Assembly: GCA_036654095.1 (NCBI GenBank)
Contig: JAVVSR010000010.1
Location: forward strand, 9,315 to 73,314
Length of the DNA stretch: 64,000 bases
Origin: JAVVSR01 sp036654095
Lineage (GTDB): Bacteria; Bacillota; Clostridia; Christensenellales; CAG-917
Direction: 5' to 3'
This document shows, in pieces, positions 1 through 9,721 of the stretch (the stretch's first letter is position 1; each line of letters begins with the position of its first letter). The notes under the pieces were generated by a model. It worked only from the letters and a program-made list of their open reading frames with translations, ran no database searches and had not been told where the DNA came from. Position numbers and translations under genes: made by a program.

Positions 1-1
1 T

Positions 2-856
2 TATACCGTTATTGTTTCATACGACGGATATAACAAAAACTATAAGCCTTATGAAGTGTCTGTTACTTTAACTATCAACAAAGCTAAAATATTTATTATC
101 ATTTCACAAGATAGATTTGTTGAAGATGGCACAGTGCATACAGTCGCCTTTACTTCAAACGACAAATCAAATGTTTTGAATGCGCCTATCTTTAAGGGAA
201 ATGCCGATACAAGCGTCGCCGGCACTTACGAATATGATATTACATCTAAAAATCCTAACTACTTGGTTATCGGCGGCAAGGGTTCAATTACAGTCGGAAA
301 GCAAAGTTTGCCAATCACTGGTGGCGGTAACGCGTCTGTTATTGGCGATACCCTGCTATCTGAAAACAACTCGCTTATTGTTAAGAACTTCATTAAAGAT
401 AAAAATACAGCCGCTACTGCGCCCGAAATTTTAGTTTGGACCGAGGCTGAGCGTTTGGTTTCAGGTCAGGATAAGGTTAAGGGGCTTATTAATGTTAGCT
501 TATTAATTAACAACGCTGACGGTACTTCCGTTTCTATTCAGCCTAATGGCCAACTTAGAATTTCCGTCGCATCACCCGATGGCAAAAAATTTAAAAACTC
601 AGACAAAGTTTATTTGATGAGAGCGGACGGCACTTTCACAAATATGAACGGCACGCTTAATAATGGCAATATGGAGTTTATTACCGATGAGGTTGGTAAC
701 TTCGTTGTTGTAAGCGATGGAACTGCTCGTGAAAAAACTTTGTATGTTGCATTGTCATTTGCAGGATTAGCTTTAACCGCACTTATTATGGTCATAGTTA
801 TTAGAAAATATAGGCTTTTAAAACTTCTAAAATCTGCAACTAAAGCAACTCGCTAG
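2..856 (+). CDS. Secreted repeat protein, C-terminal part (5' end outside window)
   Basis: The frame is open to the first base of the window, so the N-terminus lies upstream; a GTG at 56 is probably internal. The visible part begins with the end of a beta-rich repeat with a YDG tyrosine-aspartate-glycine motif (MBG/YDG type, also seen in the next gene), then a second beta-rich section. A hydrophobic segment of about 21 residues (about 741-810) followed by a Lys/Arg-rich tail gives one C-terminal membrane anchor. There is no LPXTG sorting motif. It is probably the end of a large surface protein related to its downstream neighbour. The exact function is unknown. Confidence 0.75.
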   Translation, partial: YTVIVSYDGYNKNYKPYEVSVTLTINKAKIFIIISQDRFVEDGTVHTVAFTSNDKSNVLNAPIFKGNADTSVAGTYEYDITSKNPNYLVIGGKGSITVGKQSLPITGGGNASVIGDTLLSENNSLIVKNFIKDKNTAATAPEILVWTEAERLVSGQDKVKGLINVSLLINNADGTSVSIQPNGQLRISVASPDGKKFKNSDKVYLMRADGTFTNMNGTLNNGNMEFITDEVGNFVVVSDGTAREKTLYVALSFAGLALTALIMVIVIRKYRLLKLLKSATKATR

Positions 857-971
857 ACATTTTTTAATACTGCACTTTTTATTAAAATATAGGCCACTAT
901 TTATAATGTATATATTATATAAGCTATCTAACATAAAGTAAGTTATGCAAAGGCTTACTCGGAGGAGAAAT

Positions 972-3900
972 ATGAGAGCAAAAAAACAAGGAAATCAATT
1001 ACTTAAACTTAGCTGCATCGCGATGATTTTTATGCTTACTTTAGCGTTGTCACTGACCGCAGGTTTGGGCATTAACCAAAATGCGAAATTGAATGATTAT
1101 GCGTCGGCGGCTGCTTCAGTTGACGGCAATAACAACTATAAATTTTCACTTAATGGCAACATTCCATCGGGCGCAACGCTATCAAATATTTATGCGTTTA
1201 ACAATGACATGTATGGCGCGTTTTATATTACTGGTGGCAACATTCGCGATAGCAGTAGGGATAATCAACTATCTGCAAGAGTAAGAAACTTGAAGAAAGG
1301 CGAAGTATTTAATTTTTATGCTTATTTCAAATTGCCTTCAGAGTTAAGCGCGATTAGCGCGCAACTTAAACTTGACCTTGAATATACGATTGCTAGTCAA
1401 AGTAAAATTAGCGATGTCGAGGCGAGCTTAATGTCGGTTTCTGAAATTCCAACAACTGACGGCGGCGCAAGTGGAAGCGCTAAAAAACTTCTAACTCCCG
1501 CTACTCCTGCCACTCATAAAATTAGTGGTGATAAAAACGACCTTTATAGCGCAAACGCAAGTAATCAATATATTCGAATTGGTTTTAAGGTGGCGTTATC
1601 GGAAGATGTCAAAAATTCAGCTGATGACTTGATAACCGCGCAAGCAAAAATTGCAATTAACAACATTAAGTTGACCATTACTATGCCTAATGATGGCAAC
1701 GGCCCTACTGTTACTCCTTGGAATGGTACGGATTTACCTCAAAGCGGATATCTTGGTACTCATTCAAACGGTATTTTATTTGATACGTATTATGTTGCAA
1801 ACAATAGTTTGGTAAACTGTTCGGAAATAGGTAAAGATGATGACGTAAAAGTCAATAAATATGTTTCGTATAAAAACAACAATGGACAGCCTATCGGGCA
1901 AAAAATTGTTACTTTTAATGTGTATGACAAATTTAGCGGACTAAAATCGGTTTCATTTGGCGGATATACTCTGCCTATAAGCGCTGACGGAACAGAGGTT
2001 ACAACTCTTCGCGAAGCGTGGCTTGCTAATATGCTTGCAAGTGTAGGTTCGCACGATGAAATTAACTTACAAGGCATTGCTAGTATTTCAACATTGCCGT
2101 TTGGTTACGCAACCGCCGCGGCAAAGTCAGGCACATTTAGAGGCGTTCAAGTTAAAATAGTTTATGACGGCAAAAAATACAGCTCAGTGGGCGACCTTGC
2201 GCCTGTTGAGATGGTTCCAAATTTATATAATATTACCGCTACCGATATGGCGGGTCAACTAAGCACAACAAACGTTACGCTAGGTGGTATTGACACTGTT
2301 TCTCCTGTTGCCCCTATCGTGAAATTTAAATTTGCAGACAATTCGTGGATTACGGATATAAATAGCGTTGACTTCACTGCCGAAATTCCCCAAGCAGATT
2401 ATATGGGCAATGTTACTTATGCTTATTCGCTTGATTTTAGCGCTGAAAAACTGGGCGCAAAACAGCCTTGCAATACTGGTGTTATCAACCCCGGTATTAC
2501 TTACGCAAAAAAATATACGTTGTCTAACTTAAGAAACGGTTATTACACATTTACTTTAACCACAGTTGACGGCGCAGGCAATGTTGGGGCGACTAGGACA
2601 ATTAATTTCAATATTGATACCTCTCTTGGTAATGTCGCTAATGCCGTTCAAAGCGTTAAAAGCAATAATATTAACTACGCTGGAGCGACTACTCGGTTAC
2701 CTATTGATGTAAACTTGTCAACAGTGTATTGCTTTAGCGGGATAACCTATCAATATAGGGTAGCCAATGGCGATAACAGTTGGACAAATTGGACAGATAT
2801 TCCTCAAAACGCTTCTAAAATGACATTCGGTAGCGCCACTGTCGAGCAAATTAAAAATAACTACCAATTCCGTTTAGTTACTGGCGCAGGACAAATTGTT
2901 TTTGGCGAAAAAGACACCGTTAGCATTAATTTCGACAACCGTTTACCGGGGCGTATCTATTCAGTCAATCTTGATGCGCTTAATGAGTCTAATCCATATT
3001 TAGGTATGGACGCGTTAAAAATCTATTTCGATATTTTTACCGAAGACTTAGCAAATAGTTCCTCTATTAGTACAATCTATTATCAAGTAGGTAATGGCAC
3101 AATTTATTCGGCCGACTATAAAACGGCGCAACAGGGTGGAGCGCTTCTTCCGCTTTACGCGCCAAATGAACAGTTCGCCAAAACAAAAACATTAAAAACT
3201 GTTACAATGTGGGCTGCCGACGAAACTGGCGAGTTATCCGAAAAAACCATTACGAATGTTTATGTTGACGCGCCTAGGTTGTTTTTGGAGTTTACTGTCA
3301 ACGCTCTCGATAGATTTTATAATGCCACAAACAATACAGATAATGACTTAAGCTATAAGTTGTTTTATGACGCTAGCAGAAATCCGCTTGGCGATATTTC
3401 AGGCAAATTATTAAAAGAAGCCTATTATACTTTAGCTAAAGATGCAAAAATCACTATCAACTACAAACTTAATGACACTATTTATATTAACGGCGCTAAA
3501 TTTACGCTTGAGGCGAATGCGCTTGCTAATACCGATTTTAGAATTGCATCGTCTACTGCCGAAACGGTTACTCTTACTGCCATTAATAAAGTTACAAATG
3601 TCAAGATTTCTAACTTTAAGCTTGATTTTATAACTAAGTTTGACGACGTAAACGCAGGTCTTGATAAAACTATTTCGTTGGCTAGTTTGAATGACGGTTC
3701 ATATTTCACTCTTGAGGGTACTAAACTTGACAACGTTGTTATTGTCCTGTTAGACGCTTTAAATAAAACCGACGAAAATGTTGACGCGACTGGCGCAATA
3801 ATCGGCAAAAAAACTATTAAAAAAGCACAACTTATTATGATGCAACAAAAAGCAGGTAACAATAACGTGCTTCCTGTTTCTGCCCCTAATAAACCCTATG

Positions 3901-6900
3901 ACGGAACATTGTCGTTTGACGTAAAAGCGCAAGGTAAAAATACTTTCTATTGTACTAGCGCGTTTGTAGGTACTCCGTGGCATAACTTTACTTGGTCGGG
4001 GACGTTTACATTCGCCGATAAAAATGTAGCTTATTCGGGCGCAAATATCGCCGATAAAACCGCCGCTCTATCTAATGTCGTTTTCGTTGGCGCGGGTTAT
4101 TCTGCCGAAAACTTTGAGGTTGTTGGGCGCAGGGATAATGGTACTCTTTATGCTTTGTCAGCTACAACGCCGATTGAAACAAAAGGTAAAATTATTCCGA
4201 GAGAACTTGTTATCAACGCTAAAGAAATTATTTTACAAAATATAAATTACAAATACTACGATGGCACAGATGTGGCATTTATTGACGAGGCAAAAACAAA
4301 AATTACTTTAGTTGGCGCAACCGTTGCTGCAGATGGTATTGTTTTGGGCGACGTAGTTAAGGTTTTGCTTGAAAGCGCAACTTTTATTAATGAAAAAGCT
4401 GAACCCAATAAGACTGTTACTGTTAAATTTGGCGGGCTAACAGGGCTGAACGCAGGCAATTATAGTTTTGATAAAAATAGCGCAGGCGTTGTGACTATCA
4501 ATAATATCGAAATTAAAAAAGCTGATTTAAAAATTGAAAGCATTACCGCGCCAAGTAAGGAATATGACGGCAATGTAAATGTTGTTGGCAATATGGCTTA
4601 TAAGGCTATTGGAGCTATCGGCTTAGATAATATTGTTTTTAGCTTTAAAGGTGCGAAATTTGTTGACGCTTTAAAAAATCCAATTTCGGACATAGGGCTA
4701 TATGATGTTCAATTTTTAATGTCAATTACAGCAAATCCCGGCGCATTAGACAATTATCTTATTACCTATGTTGGCACTCCACTAGCAGGTCCGTTTGTTG
4801 ATATGCAACTTCTCGCTTCTGAAAAGTCGCGTATTAAACGAAATAATCTAACAGTTACTGTCAATGTTGACAATAAAACTTTTGACAATACGCTAAATGT
4901 AATTAATCCTACAATTACAATTACTGGTTTAAATAACGCATATATCGGTGTGGAAGATGTAAATGGCAATGTGATTGTAAACGGCAAAAAAGTCAACATT
5001 CCTTATGTTGCATTTGTTGATAAAAATGCAGGAAACAATGTTAAGGTAGTGTTTGTTTTGGGTGAATTCGTGCAATACAATCAAGCGCAGCACGGCGCAG
5101 ACGCCATACGCTACAATGTAACTTATGATGGCAAAATCCCAACTGCAACTGAAAATTTGAATGGCGCGTTTGTGTTATCTTTGCCAATATTTGATTCGAA
5201 TGGCGTTGACGTAAGTTCAAAATACGCTATTGAGTACAAATATGAAATTACTGCTAATATTGCAAAAAAAGCAGCAACTGCTACTATTACCGGGCTTATT
5301 GCAACAAGGGAAGATGGCACTGTTGTAAATGACGCTACAAATTTGCCGTTAATTTTAAATGATGTTATTTACGGCGGCTTCTTTAAAGATAAAAACGGCA
5401 ATCTAATTAAACGTGGAGCTAGCAAATTCAACGTTGTTTATGGCAACTTGATTGACGGCGATACAAATATCGCGTTTGCGCCTGTTTTCTCTAATTCTAT
5501 TACTGCAATCACTAGCGTTGGAAGCTATGTTTACAATATTACAGACTTGTCACACGTCAACTATGACTTTACAGGCGGGCTTACAGGTTACAATGTTTCT
5601 GTAAGTAAAAAGGCCATTACGGTTACTGTTGGCGATTATCACGGTTTAATTTTTAGAAATCAACTGTCAAATATTAATACTTTAAACTTTGATGGTATTT
5701 TAGATGGCGATTTTATTAAAGTTGAGCAATCGTGGTTTAGAATTTTCAATGATACCAATACAAGCAAATTGCCCACTGCGGCCGACTTGCCCGTTGGTGT
5801 ATATAATATCGAAATTACATTGCCTGTTCAAGCAAACTATGAGTATGTTGTTGGTAATGGCTACACTATTGATGCAACAAAACTTATTGTTGTTAAGCAA
5901 AATGCGGTTACAATAAGCAAATCAAAGTTGACAGGCATTATGTTTATCGACGCGCTTAATATTTATTCGGGTAATCCCAATACAATTAGGGCTGAAGGCA
6001 AAATCCCTGCTAATGCTAAGGTAACCTATTTCTATTACAAACTACTTGCTAACGGTCAACTTGGCGAGCCTGTGGTTAGCGCAATCGATGCTGGTATGTA
6101 TCGTGTTAAAGTTGTAATTGAAAAGGGTGACAATGTAAATGCGTCCGATTATGAATATGCTTATTATGAAGATTTTGCCGATTTAACTGTCGCTAAGGCA
6201 ACTATTTCATTGATAATGCCCAATAAGGAAATGATTTTCAAATACGATGGCGAATGTCATGAGTTTGAAGAAGTAGTCATGAATCCCGCTAATCCATACG
6301 GCATCAGTATGAGCGACATAGTGTTTGAGTATTCTACAAGCAAAATTTTTACCGATATTTATGGTGGCGCTCCTGATGTAGTTGGCGTATATTATGTTCG
6401 CGCTGTTTTCAAGGGTAATAACAACTATGCTAGCTCGCAGTCTGAGCCTCGTTCAATTAGAATTGAACCTATTGAAATTCCCGTTACAATTATTTCGGGC
6501 ACTCAGTTTAGCTACTCAAAGTATTTCGACGCAGATGGCAATTTAATTACGTTGGTTGACGACGCTGGTGTTGAATATACCTTTAACGGCATTGTACTTT
6601 CAACAACAGAAGCCAATATGGCGTTCTTAAAACACGTTTCTGTTGAATATTTGGTAAAAGGTACTTATTCTAACAAAGTTCCAACAAAAGTCGGCTCGTA
6701 TTTGTTTAGAATTACCGCCGAGGAAAACTATGTTGTGACTGGTAAAGTTTTGTCAGGCGCAATGGTTATTGGCGTCGATAGCGTTTCGGATACATCAAAT
6801 AGCGCGACGGTAGGCGCAGTGAACGGCGTGTTGCCGACAGTCGAAGGCACTGACATAAGGTTTGAACTTAGAAATTATGTTTATGATAAAAATAGTCAAG

Positions 6901-7496
6901 AGGCTAAAAACTTTAATATAGCTGTTAAAAACGGCGCAAGTATATTACAAGGCGACTTTTTGATTAAATCACTTTATCAAACTTATCTTGTTTCAGTAAA
7001 TGCCGACGAAGAAGAAGTCGAAATTAAAAAACTTATTACACCTACTGTTACTGTAAGGTATGCTTATAATGAAAGTTTGAAAGACAGTCAGAAACTGGTT
7101 AGGATTGACTATGACGGAAAGGGCAATACTAACATAGTTGTTATGGACGCTGTTTATGACGCGGCGGCTGGCGGATTGATTTTTGAAACAGACAGGTTAG
7201 GCTATTTTGCCATTGTTGAAAAGGCTTCTGCAATTACAAGCACGTTATTTATTGGGCTTATTATTGGCGCAGTCATTGTATTCTTGTTAGGCATTGCCTT
7301 GTTTATCGCTATGCTTGCTAGAAGGCAGAAAAAGCGTTTCCAAGCGCAACTTGCAAGCGCAAACGTGGGTGGATATTCCTCAGGTAATAGCGGATATGAG
7401 ATGGATTCAAAAGGAGAAGTATTCGGTGACGGGCAAAACGAAGCTGACGAAAATATTGATGAAAATATTGACGAAAATGATGATGAAGGTTTGTAA
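972..7496 (+). CDS. Giant secreted MBG/YDG-repeat surface protein, C-terminally membrane anchored
   Basis: This protein has about 2174 residues. The start at 972 is chosen because GGAGGAG (960-966) lies just before it; an in-frame ATG at 945 has no such site. Residues about 14-37 form a signal peptide. The middle holds many beta-rich Ig-like or MBG/YDG-like repeats, recognisable by YDG-type motifs near residues 974, 1093, 1195 and 1755 and by 'nurturing' segments such as NKPYDGTLSF and SKEYDGNVNV. Near residues 2088-2116 there is one transmembrane helix, then a basic stretch and an acidic Asp/Glu/Asn tail in the cytoplasm. Repeats of this type are known from large bacterial adhesins and surface proteins; adhesion here is inference. 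Its neighbour upstream has the same architecture, suggesting a paralogous pair. An intrinsic terminator follows. Confidence 0.85.
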   Translation: MRAKKQGNQLLKLSCIAMIFMLTLALSLTAGLGINQNAKLNDYASAAASVDGNNNYKFSLNGNIPSGATLSNIYAFNNDMYGAFYITGGNIRDSSRDNQLSARVRNLKKGEVFNFYAYFKLPSELSAISAQLKLDLEYTIASQSKISDVEASLMSVSEIPTTDGGASGSAKKLLTPATPATHKISGDKNDLYSANASNQYIRIGFKVALSEDVKNSADDLITAQAKIAINNIKLTITMPNDGNGPTVTPWNGTDLPQSGYLGTHSNGILFDTYYVANNSLVNCSEIGKDDDVKVNKYVSYKNNNGQPIGQKIVTFNVYDKFSGLKSVSFGGYTLPISADGTEVTTLREAWLANMLASVGSHDEINLQGIASISTLPFGYATAAAKSGTFRGVQVKIVYDGKKYSSVGDLAPVEMVPNLYNITATDMAGQLSTTNVTLGGIDTVSPVAPIVKFKFADNSWITDINSVDFTAEIPQADYMGNVTYAYSLDFSAEKLGAKQPCNTGVINPGITYAKKYTLSNLRNGYYTFTLTTVDGAGNVGATRTINFNIDTSLGNVANAVQSVKSNNINYAGATTRLPIDVNLSTVYCFSGITYQYRVANGDNSWTNWTDIPQNASKMTFGSATVEQIKNNYQFRLVTGAGQIVFGEKDTVSINFDNRLPGRIYSVNLDALNESNPYLGMDALKIYFDIFTEDLANSSSISTIYYQVGNGTIYSADYKTAQQGGALLPLYAPNEQFAKTKTLKTVTMWAADETGELSEKTITNVYVDAPRLFLEFTVNALDRFYNATNNTDNDLSYKLFYDASRNPLGDISGKLLKEAYYTLAKDAKITINYKLNDTIYINGAKFTLEANALANTDFRIASSTAETVTLTAINKVTNVKISNFKLDFITKFDDVNAGLDKTISLASLNDGSYFTLEGTKLDNVVIVLLDALNKTDENVDATGAIIGKKTIKKAQLIMMQQKAGNNNVLPVSAPNKPYDGTLSFDVKAQGKNTFYCTSAFVGTPWHNFTWSGTFTFADKNVAYSGANIADKTAALSNVVFVGAGYSAENFEVVGRRDNGTLYALSATTPIETKGKIIPRELVINAKEIILQNINYKYYDGTDVAFIDEAKTKITLVGATVAADGIVLGDVVKVLLESATFINEKAEPNKTVTVKFGGLTGLNAGNYSFDKNSAGVVTINNIEIKKADLKIESITAPSKEYDGNVNVVGNMAYKAIGAIGLDNIVFSFKGAKFVDALKNPISDIGLYDVQFLMSITANPGALDNYLITYVGTPLAGPFVDMQLLASEKSRIKRNNLTVTVNVDNKTFDNTLNVINPTITITGLNNAYIGVEDVNGNVIVNGKKVNIPYVAFVDKNAGNNVKVVFVLGEFVQYNQAQHGADAIRYNVTYDGKIPTATENLNGAFVLSLPIFDSNGVDVSSKYAIEYKYEITANIAKKAATATITGLIATREDGTVVNDATNLPLILNDVIYGGFFKDKNGNLIKRGASKFNVVYGNLIDGDTNIAFAPVFSNSITAITSVGSYVYNITDLSHVNYDFTGGLTGYNVSVSKKAITVTVGDYHGLIFRNQLSNINTLNFDGILDGDFIKVEQSWFRIFNDTNTSKLPTAADLPVGVYNIEITLPVQANYEYVVGNGYTIDATKLIVVKQNAVTISKSKLTGIMFIDALNIYSGNPNTIRAEGKIPANAKVTYFYYKLLANGQLGEPVVSAIDAGMYRVKVVIEKGDNVNASDYEYAYYEDFADLTVAKATISLIMPNKEMIFKYDGECHEFEEVVMNPANPYGISMSDIVFEYSTSKIFTDIYGGAPDVVGVYYVRAVFKGNNNYASSQSEPRSIRIEPIEIPVTIISGTQFSYSKYFDADGNLITLVDDAGVEYTFNGIVLSTTEANMAFLKHVSVEYLVKGTYSNKVPTKVGSYLFRITAEENYVVTGKVLSGAMVIGVDSVSDTSNSATVGAVNGVLPTVEGTDIRFELRNYVYDKNSQEAKNFNIAVKNGASILQGDFLIKSLYQTYLVSVNADEEEVEIKKLITPTVTVRYAYNESLKDSQKLVRIDYDGKGNTNIVVMDAVYDAAAGGLIFETDRLGYFAIVEKASAITSTLFIGLIIGAVIVFLLGIALFIAMLARRQKKRFQAQLASANVGGYSSGNSGYEMDSKGEVFGDGQNEADENIDENIDENDDEGL

Positions 7497-7528
7497 TATA
7501 TCGTTTATAGTACTAAGTTAATGATTAT

Positions 7529-7558
7529 AACGCAAGGCTATGCCTTGCGTTATTTTTT
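7529..7558 (+). terminator. Intrinsic terminator after the giant surface protein
   Basis: AACGCAAGGC and GCCTTGCGTT form a 10-bp stem with a short TAT loop, followed by a T-rich run. It lies about 33 bases after the stop codon. Confidence 0.9.
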
Positions 7559-7680
7559 GTATTTTTTTAATTTAATTAGATAAATAGTATTCGATTGTTT
7601 GGAAATCAAAATAAGCGTATTTTTAAACACTAAAATATGAAAATATTTTAAATATGTAATATTTTTTTTATTTTATTTGT

Positions 7681-7709
7681 TTTACTTTTTAGTGTACGTA
7701 TGGTATCAT
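7681..7709 (+). promoter_or_regulatory. Promoter of the uracil permease leader
   Basis: TTTACT (7681-7686), a 17-bp spacer, and TATCAT (7704-7709) preceded by TGG, an extended -10. Transcription would begin near 7716, leaving a leader of about 290 bases before the permease. Confidence 0.6.
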
Positions 7710-7793
7710 ATTAACAATGTGTAAATAAATGTGAGCGTTGCTTAATTTCTTGATTTTCACTTATTATTACACTGATTGCACTTAAGAGGGATT

Positions 7794-7943
7794 ATGCAAA
7801 TTTTATTACACACTTCTAATGAATGTACCTTTATCCGTGTAATGTTTTTTGTTCGCAGAGCTTTCGGACAACGCTTAGGTAACCTAAATTTTATTAATAA
7901 TTTTGTTTTTAAAGGATGTCGTATTTACGGTGTCCTTTTTTAA
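7794..7943 (+). CDS. Putative 49-codon leader peptide of the uracil permease
   Basis: ATG at 7794 follows AAGAGGG (7784-7790) at short spacing. The ORF runs 49 codons to a TAA at 7941-7943, through a hairpin (7849-7871), a U-rich stretch (about 7887-7910) and the whole of an intrinsic terminator (7911-7941). It matches no protein that I recognise; its position matters more than its product. The arrangement resembles the enterobacterial pyrBI leader, where a ribosome close behind RNA polymerase prevents terminator folding when UTP is low. Whether it is translated is unproven; a chance ORF is possible in a sequence this short. Confidence 0.45.
   Translation: MQILLHTSNECTFIRVMFFVRRAFGQRLGNLNFINNFVFKGCRIYGVLF
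7911..7941 (+). terminator. Intrinsic terminator (attenuator) in the uracil permease leader
   Basis: A 12-bp stem, AAAGGATGTCGT with ACGGTGTCCTTT (three G-U pairs as RNA), has a 4-nt ATTT loop and ends in six T. It lies 65 bases before the permease start and after the promoter, so readthrough is needed for permease expression. This is the layout of an attenuator. The signal is not shown by the sequence; pyrimidine control is inferred from the gene. Confidence 0.8.
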
Positions 7944-8005
7944 AGCCCAAAATAATTTAGTATCAATAAAAACTACTACATATTTTTTAAAGGAGAACGT
8001 TACTT

Positions 8006-9436
8006 ATGAAAATGATTTACGATGTTGAAGCTAAACCACCATTTAAAAATTTGATTGTTTTTGCTTTACAACAAATGCTTGCTATTATTACGGCAACATT
8101 GCTTGTACCTATGATTATCAGCAACAATGCGTATGGTATAACTATGGACCCCGCAGCTGCTTTGTTTGGCGCAGGCGCAGGTACATTGGTTTATATTATG
8201 TTTACCAAAAAGAAAAGCCCAGTATTTTTAGGTAGTTCGTTTGCGTTTATTGCTCCAATGTCTGGCGCAATCGCTTTTGGCTTTTGGGGTATTTTTGTAG
8301 GCGCGGCTATTGCTGGTTTGGTATATGTTATAATCGCTACAATTATTCACTTTATTGGTACTGACTGGGTAAATAAACTTCTTCCTCCGGTGGTTATCGG
8401 CCCGACGGTTGCATTGATTGGTTTAAGCCTTGCAGGAAATGCTGTTTCTGACTTGACTAAGGCTAGTGGAGCAGGGCAGGCATATAACCTTGTTGCCATT
8501 TTGTGCGGTTTGGTTACATTTTTTGTAACGATAATTTGTTCGGCAAAAGGCAATAAAACAATGAAACTTATTCCATTTATTATTGGCATAGTTTCAGGAT
8601 ATGTAGTCGCTGCAATATTTACAGGTATCGGCGTAGCTGCTAATTGTGAATATTTGAAAATTGTAAACTTCTCAGCTTTGGAGGCTAATTTTACTAACAT
8701 TAAATTTACAAGCTTCTTTAATTATCCTGAATTTTCATTTTTGATTAAGGGCGGAAATAAGTTTGATTTGCACGCATTAGGTAACGTATTTTTACTTTAC
8801 GCTCCTGTTGCATTTGTGGTTTTGGCCGAGCATATTGCTGACCATAAAAATATCAGCGCAATCATTGAGCGCGACCTTATTAAAGACCCTGGCCTAAAGC
8901 GTACTTTACTTGGCGATGGTGTCGGTTCTATCGTTGGCGCATTCTTTGGTGGTTGCCCAAATACTACGTATGGTGAAAGTATTGGCTGTGTTGCTATTAC
9001 TAAAAATGCGTCGGTGGCAAGCATTATTTGGGCGGCTATTTTATGTATGGTATTGGCTTTCTTTACGCCGTTTGTAGCGTTTGTAAATACAATTCCAAGT
9101 TGCGTACTGGGTGGTATCTGCGTGGCTTTGTACGGTTTTATAGCGGTAAGCGGTTTAAATATGCTTAATAAAATTGATTTAAGCGAATCGAAAAACTTGT
9201 TTGTTGTAAGCAGTATTTTGGTTGCAGGTATTGGCGGTTTAAGTTTAAAATTTGGAAATCCAAACAATCCTATAATTACAATTACAAGTATCGCAACAGC
9301 GTTGATATTGGGCATTATTGTAAACTTAATTTTAAAAGATAAACATAGTACATCTAAGGGTAGCGTTGAAGAAGTAGTCGCTACATCTAAGGAAACTGGC
9401 GATGAAATGGTTGAAGAACCGCCAAAGGAAAACTAA
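8006..9436 (+). CDS. uraA: Uracil permease (NCS2 nucleobase:cation symporter)
   Basis: A 476-residue polytopic membrane protein importing uracil (or possibly xanthine) with protons. The FLGSSFAFIAP segment near residue 70, the conserved VVIGPTVALIGLSL helix, and the AEHIADHKNIS segment, which carries the substrate-binding glutamate, are typical of UraA/PyrP-type NCS2 permeases. Length is usual for the family apart from an acidic C-terminal extension of about 25 residues. AAAGGAGAA precedes the ATG. The uracil phosphoribosyltransferase gene lies just downstream on the other strand, which supports uracil as substrate. A leader with a small ORF and an intrinsic terminator precedes the gene. Confidence 0.9.
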   Translation: MKMIYDVEAKPPFKNLIVFALQQMLAIITATLLVPMIISNNAYGITMDPAAALFGAGAGTLVYIMFTKKKSPVFLGSSFAFIAPMSGAIAFGFWGIFVGAAIAGLVYVIIATIIHFIGTDWVNKLLPPVVIGPTVALIGLSLAGNAVSDLTKASGAGQAYNLVAILCGLVTFFVTIICSAKGNKTMKLIPFIIGIVSGYVVAAIFTGIGVAANCEYLKIVNFSALEANFTNIKFTSFFNYPEFSFLIKGGNKFDLHALGNVFLLYAPVAFVVLAEHIADHKNISAIIERDLIKDPGLKRTLLGDGVGSIVGAFFGGCPNTTYGESIGCVAITKNASVASIIWAAILCMVLAFFTPFVAFVNTIPSCVLGGICVALYGFIAVSGLNMLNKIDLSESKNLFVVSSILVAGIGGLSLKFGNPNNPIITITSIATALILGIIVNLILKDKHSTSKGSVEEVVATSKETGDEMVEEPPKEN

Positions 9437-9489
9437 TACAGCTGTACAAATAGTAACTTTATTGTTTTAAAATGTAATTTAAAATAAGT

Positions 9490-9524
9490 AAAACCGCGAA
9501 ATTTTATATTTCGCGGTTTTTTTA
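9490..9524 (+). terminator. Intrinsic terminator after the uracil permease
   Basis: AAACCGCGAAAT and ATTTCGCGGTTT form a 12-bp stem followed by a run of T. Confidence 0.9.
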
Positions 9525-9640
9525 TGCTTAACTTATGCGCGCTAAACATCTTTGCGCTAGCTAGTAAATTATATTGTTAAAATATAATTTAAGTGTTATG
9601 CGATATTTGGACATAGTGTATTGCGCATAACGGCTTTTAG

Positions 9641-9701
9641 CTTAAAATAAATAAGCCATCTGTTTTAATTACATTTAAATGTAACTGCTTAGATGACTTA
9701 T
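9641..9701 (-). terminator. Nested hairpin, probable terminator of upp
   Basis: Outer arms ATAAG..ATCT and AGAT..CTTAT enclose an inner palindrome TTACATTTAAATGTAA (9669-9684). On the minus strand it lies 20 bases after the upp stop and is followed by a T-rich stretch. The T tract is interrupted, so efficiency is uncertain. Confidence 0.55.
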
Positions 9702-9721
9702 CTATAAATATTAATATTTAA

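Noticed and set aside
7710..8005. Purine riboswitch before the NCS2 permease
   Set aside because: The conserved three-way junction sequences of the purine family are absent, and the permease resembles uracil carriers.
8797..9315. 172-codon minus-strand ORF
   Set aside because: Shadow of the uracil permease; the protein is the usual reversed image of a membrane protein.
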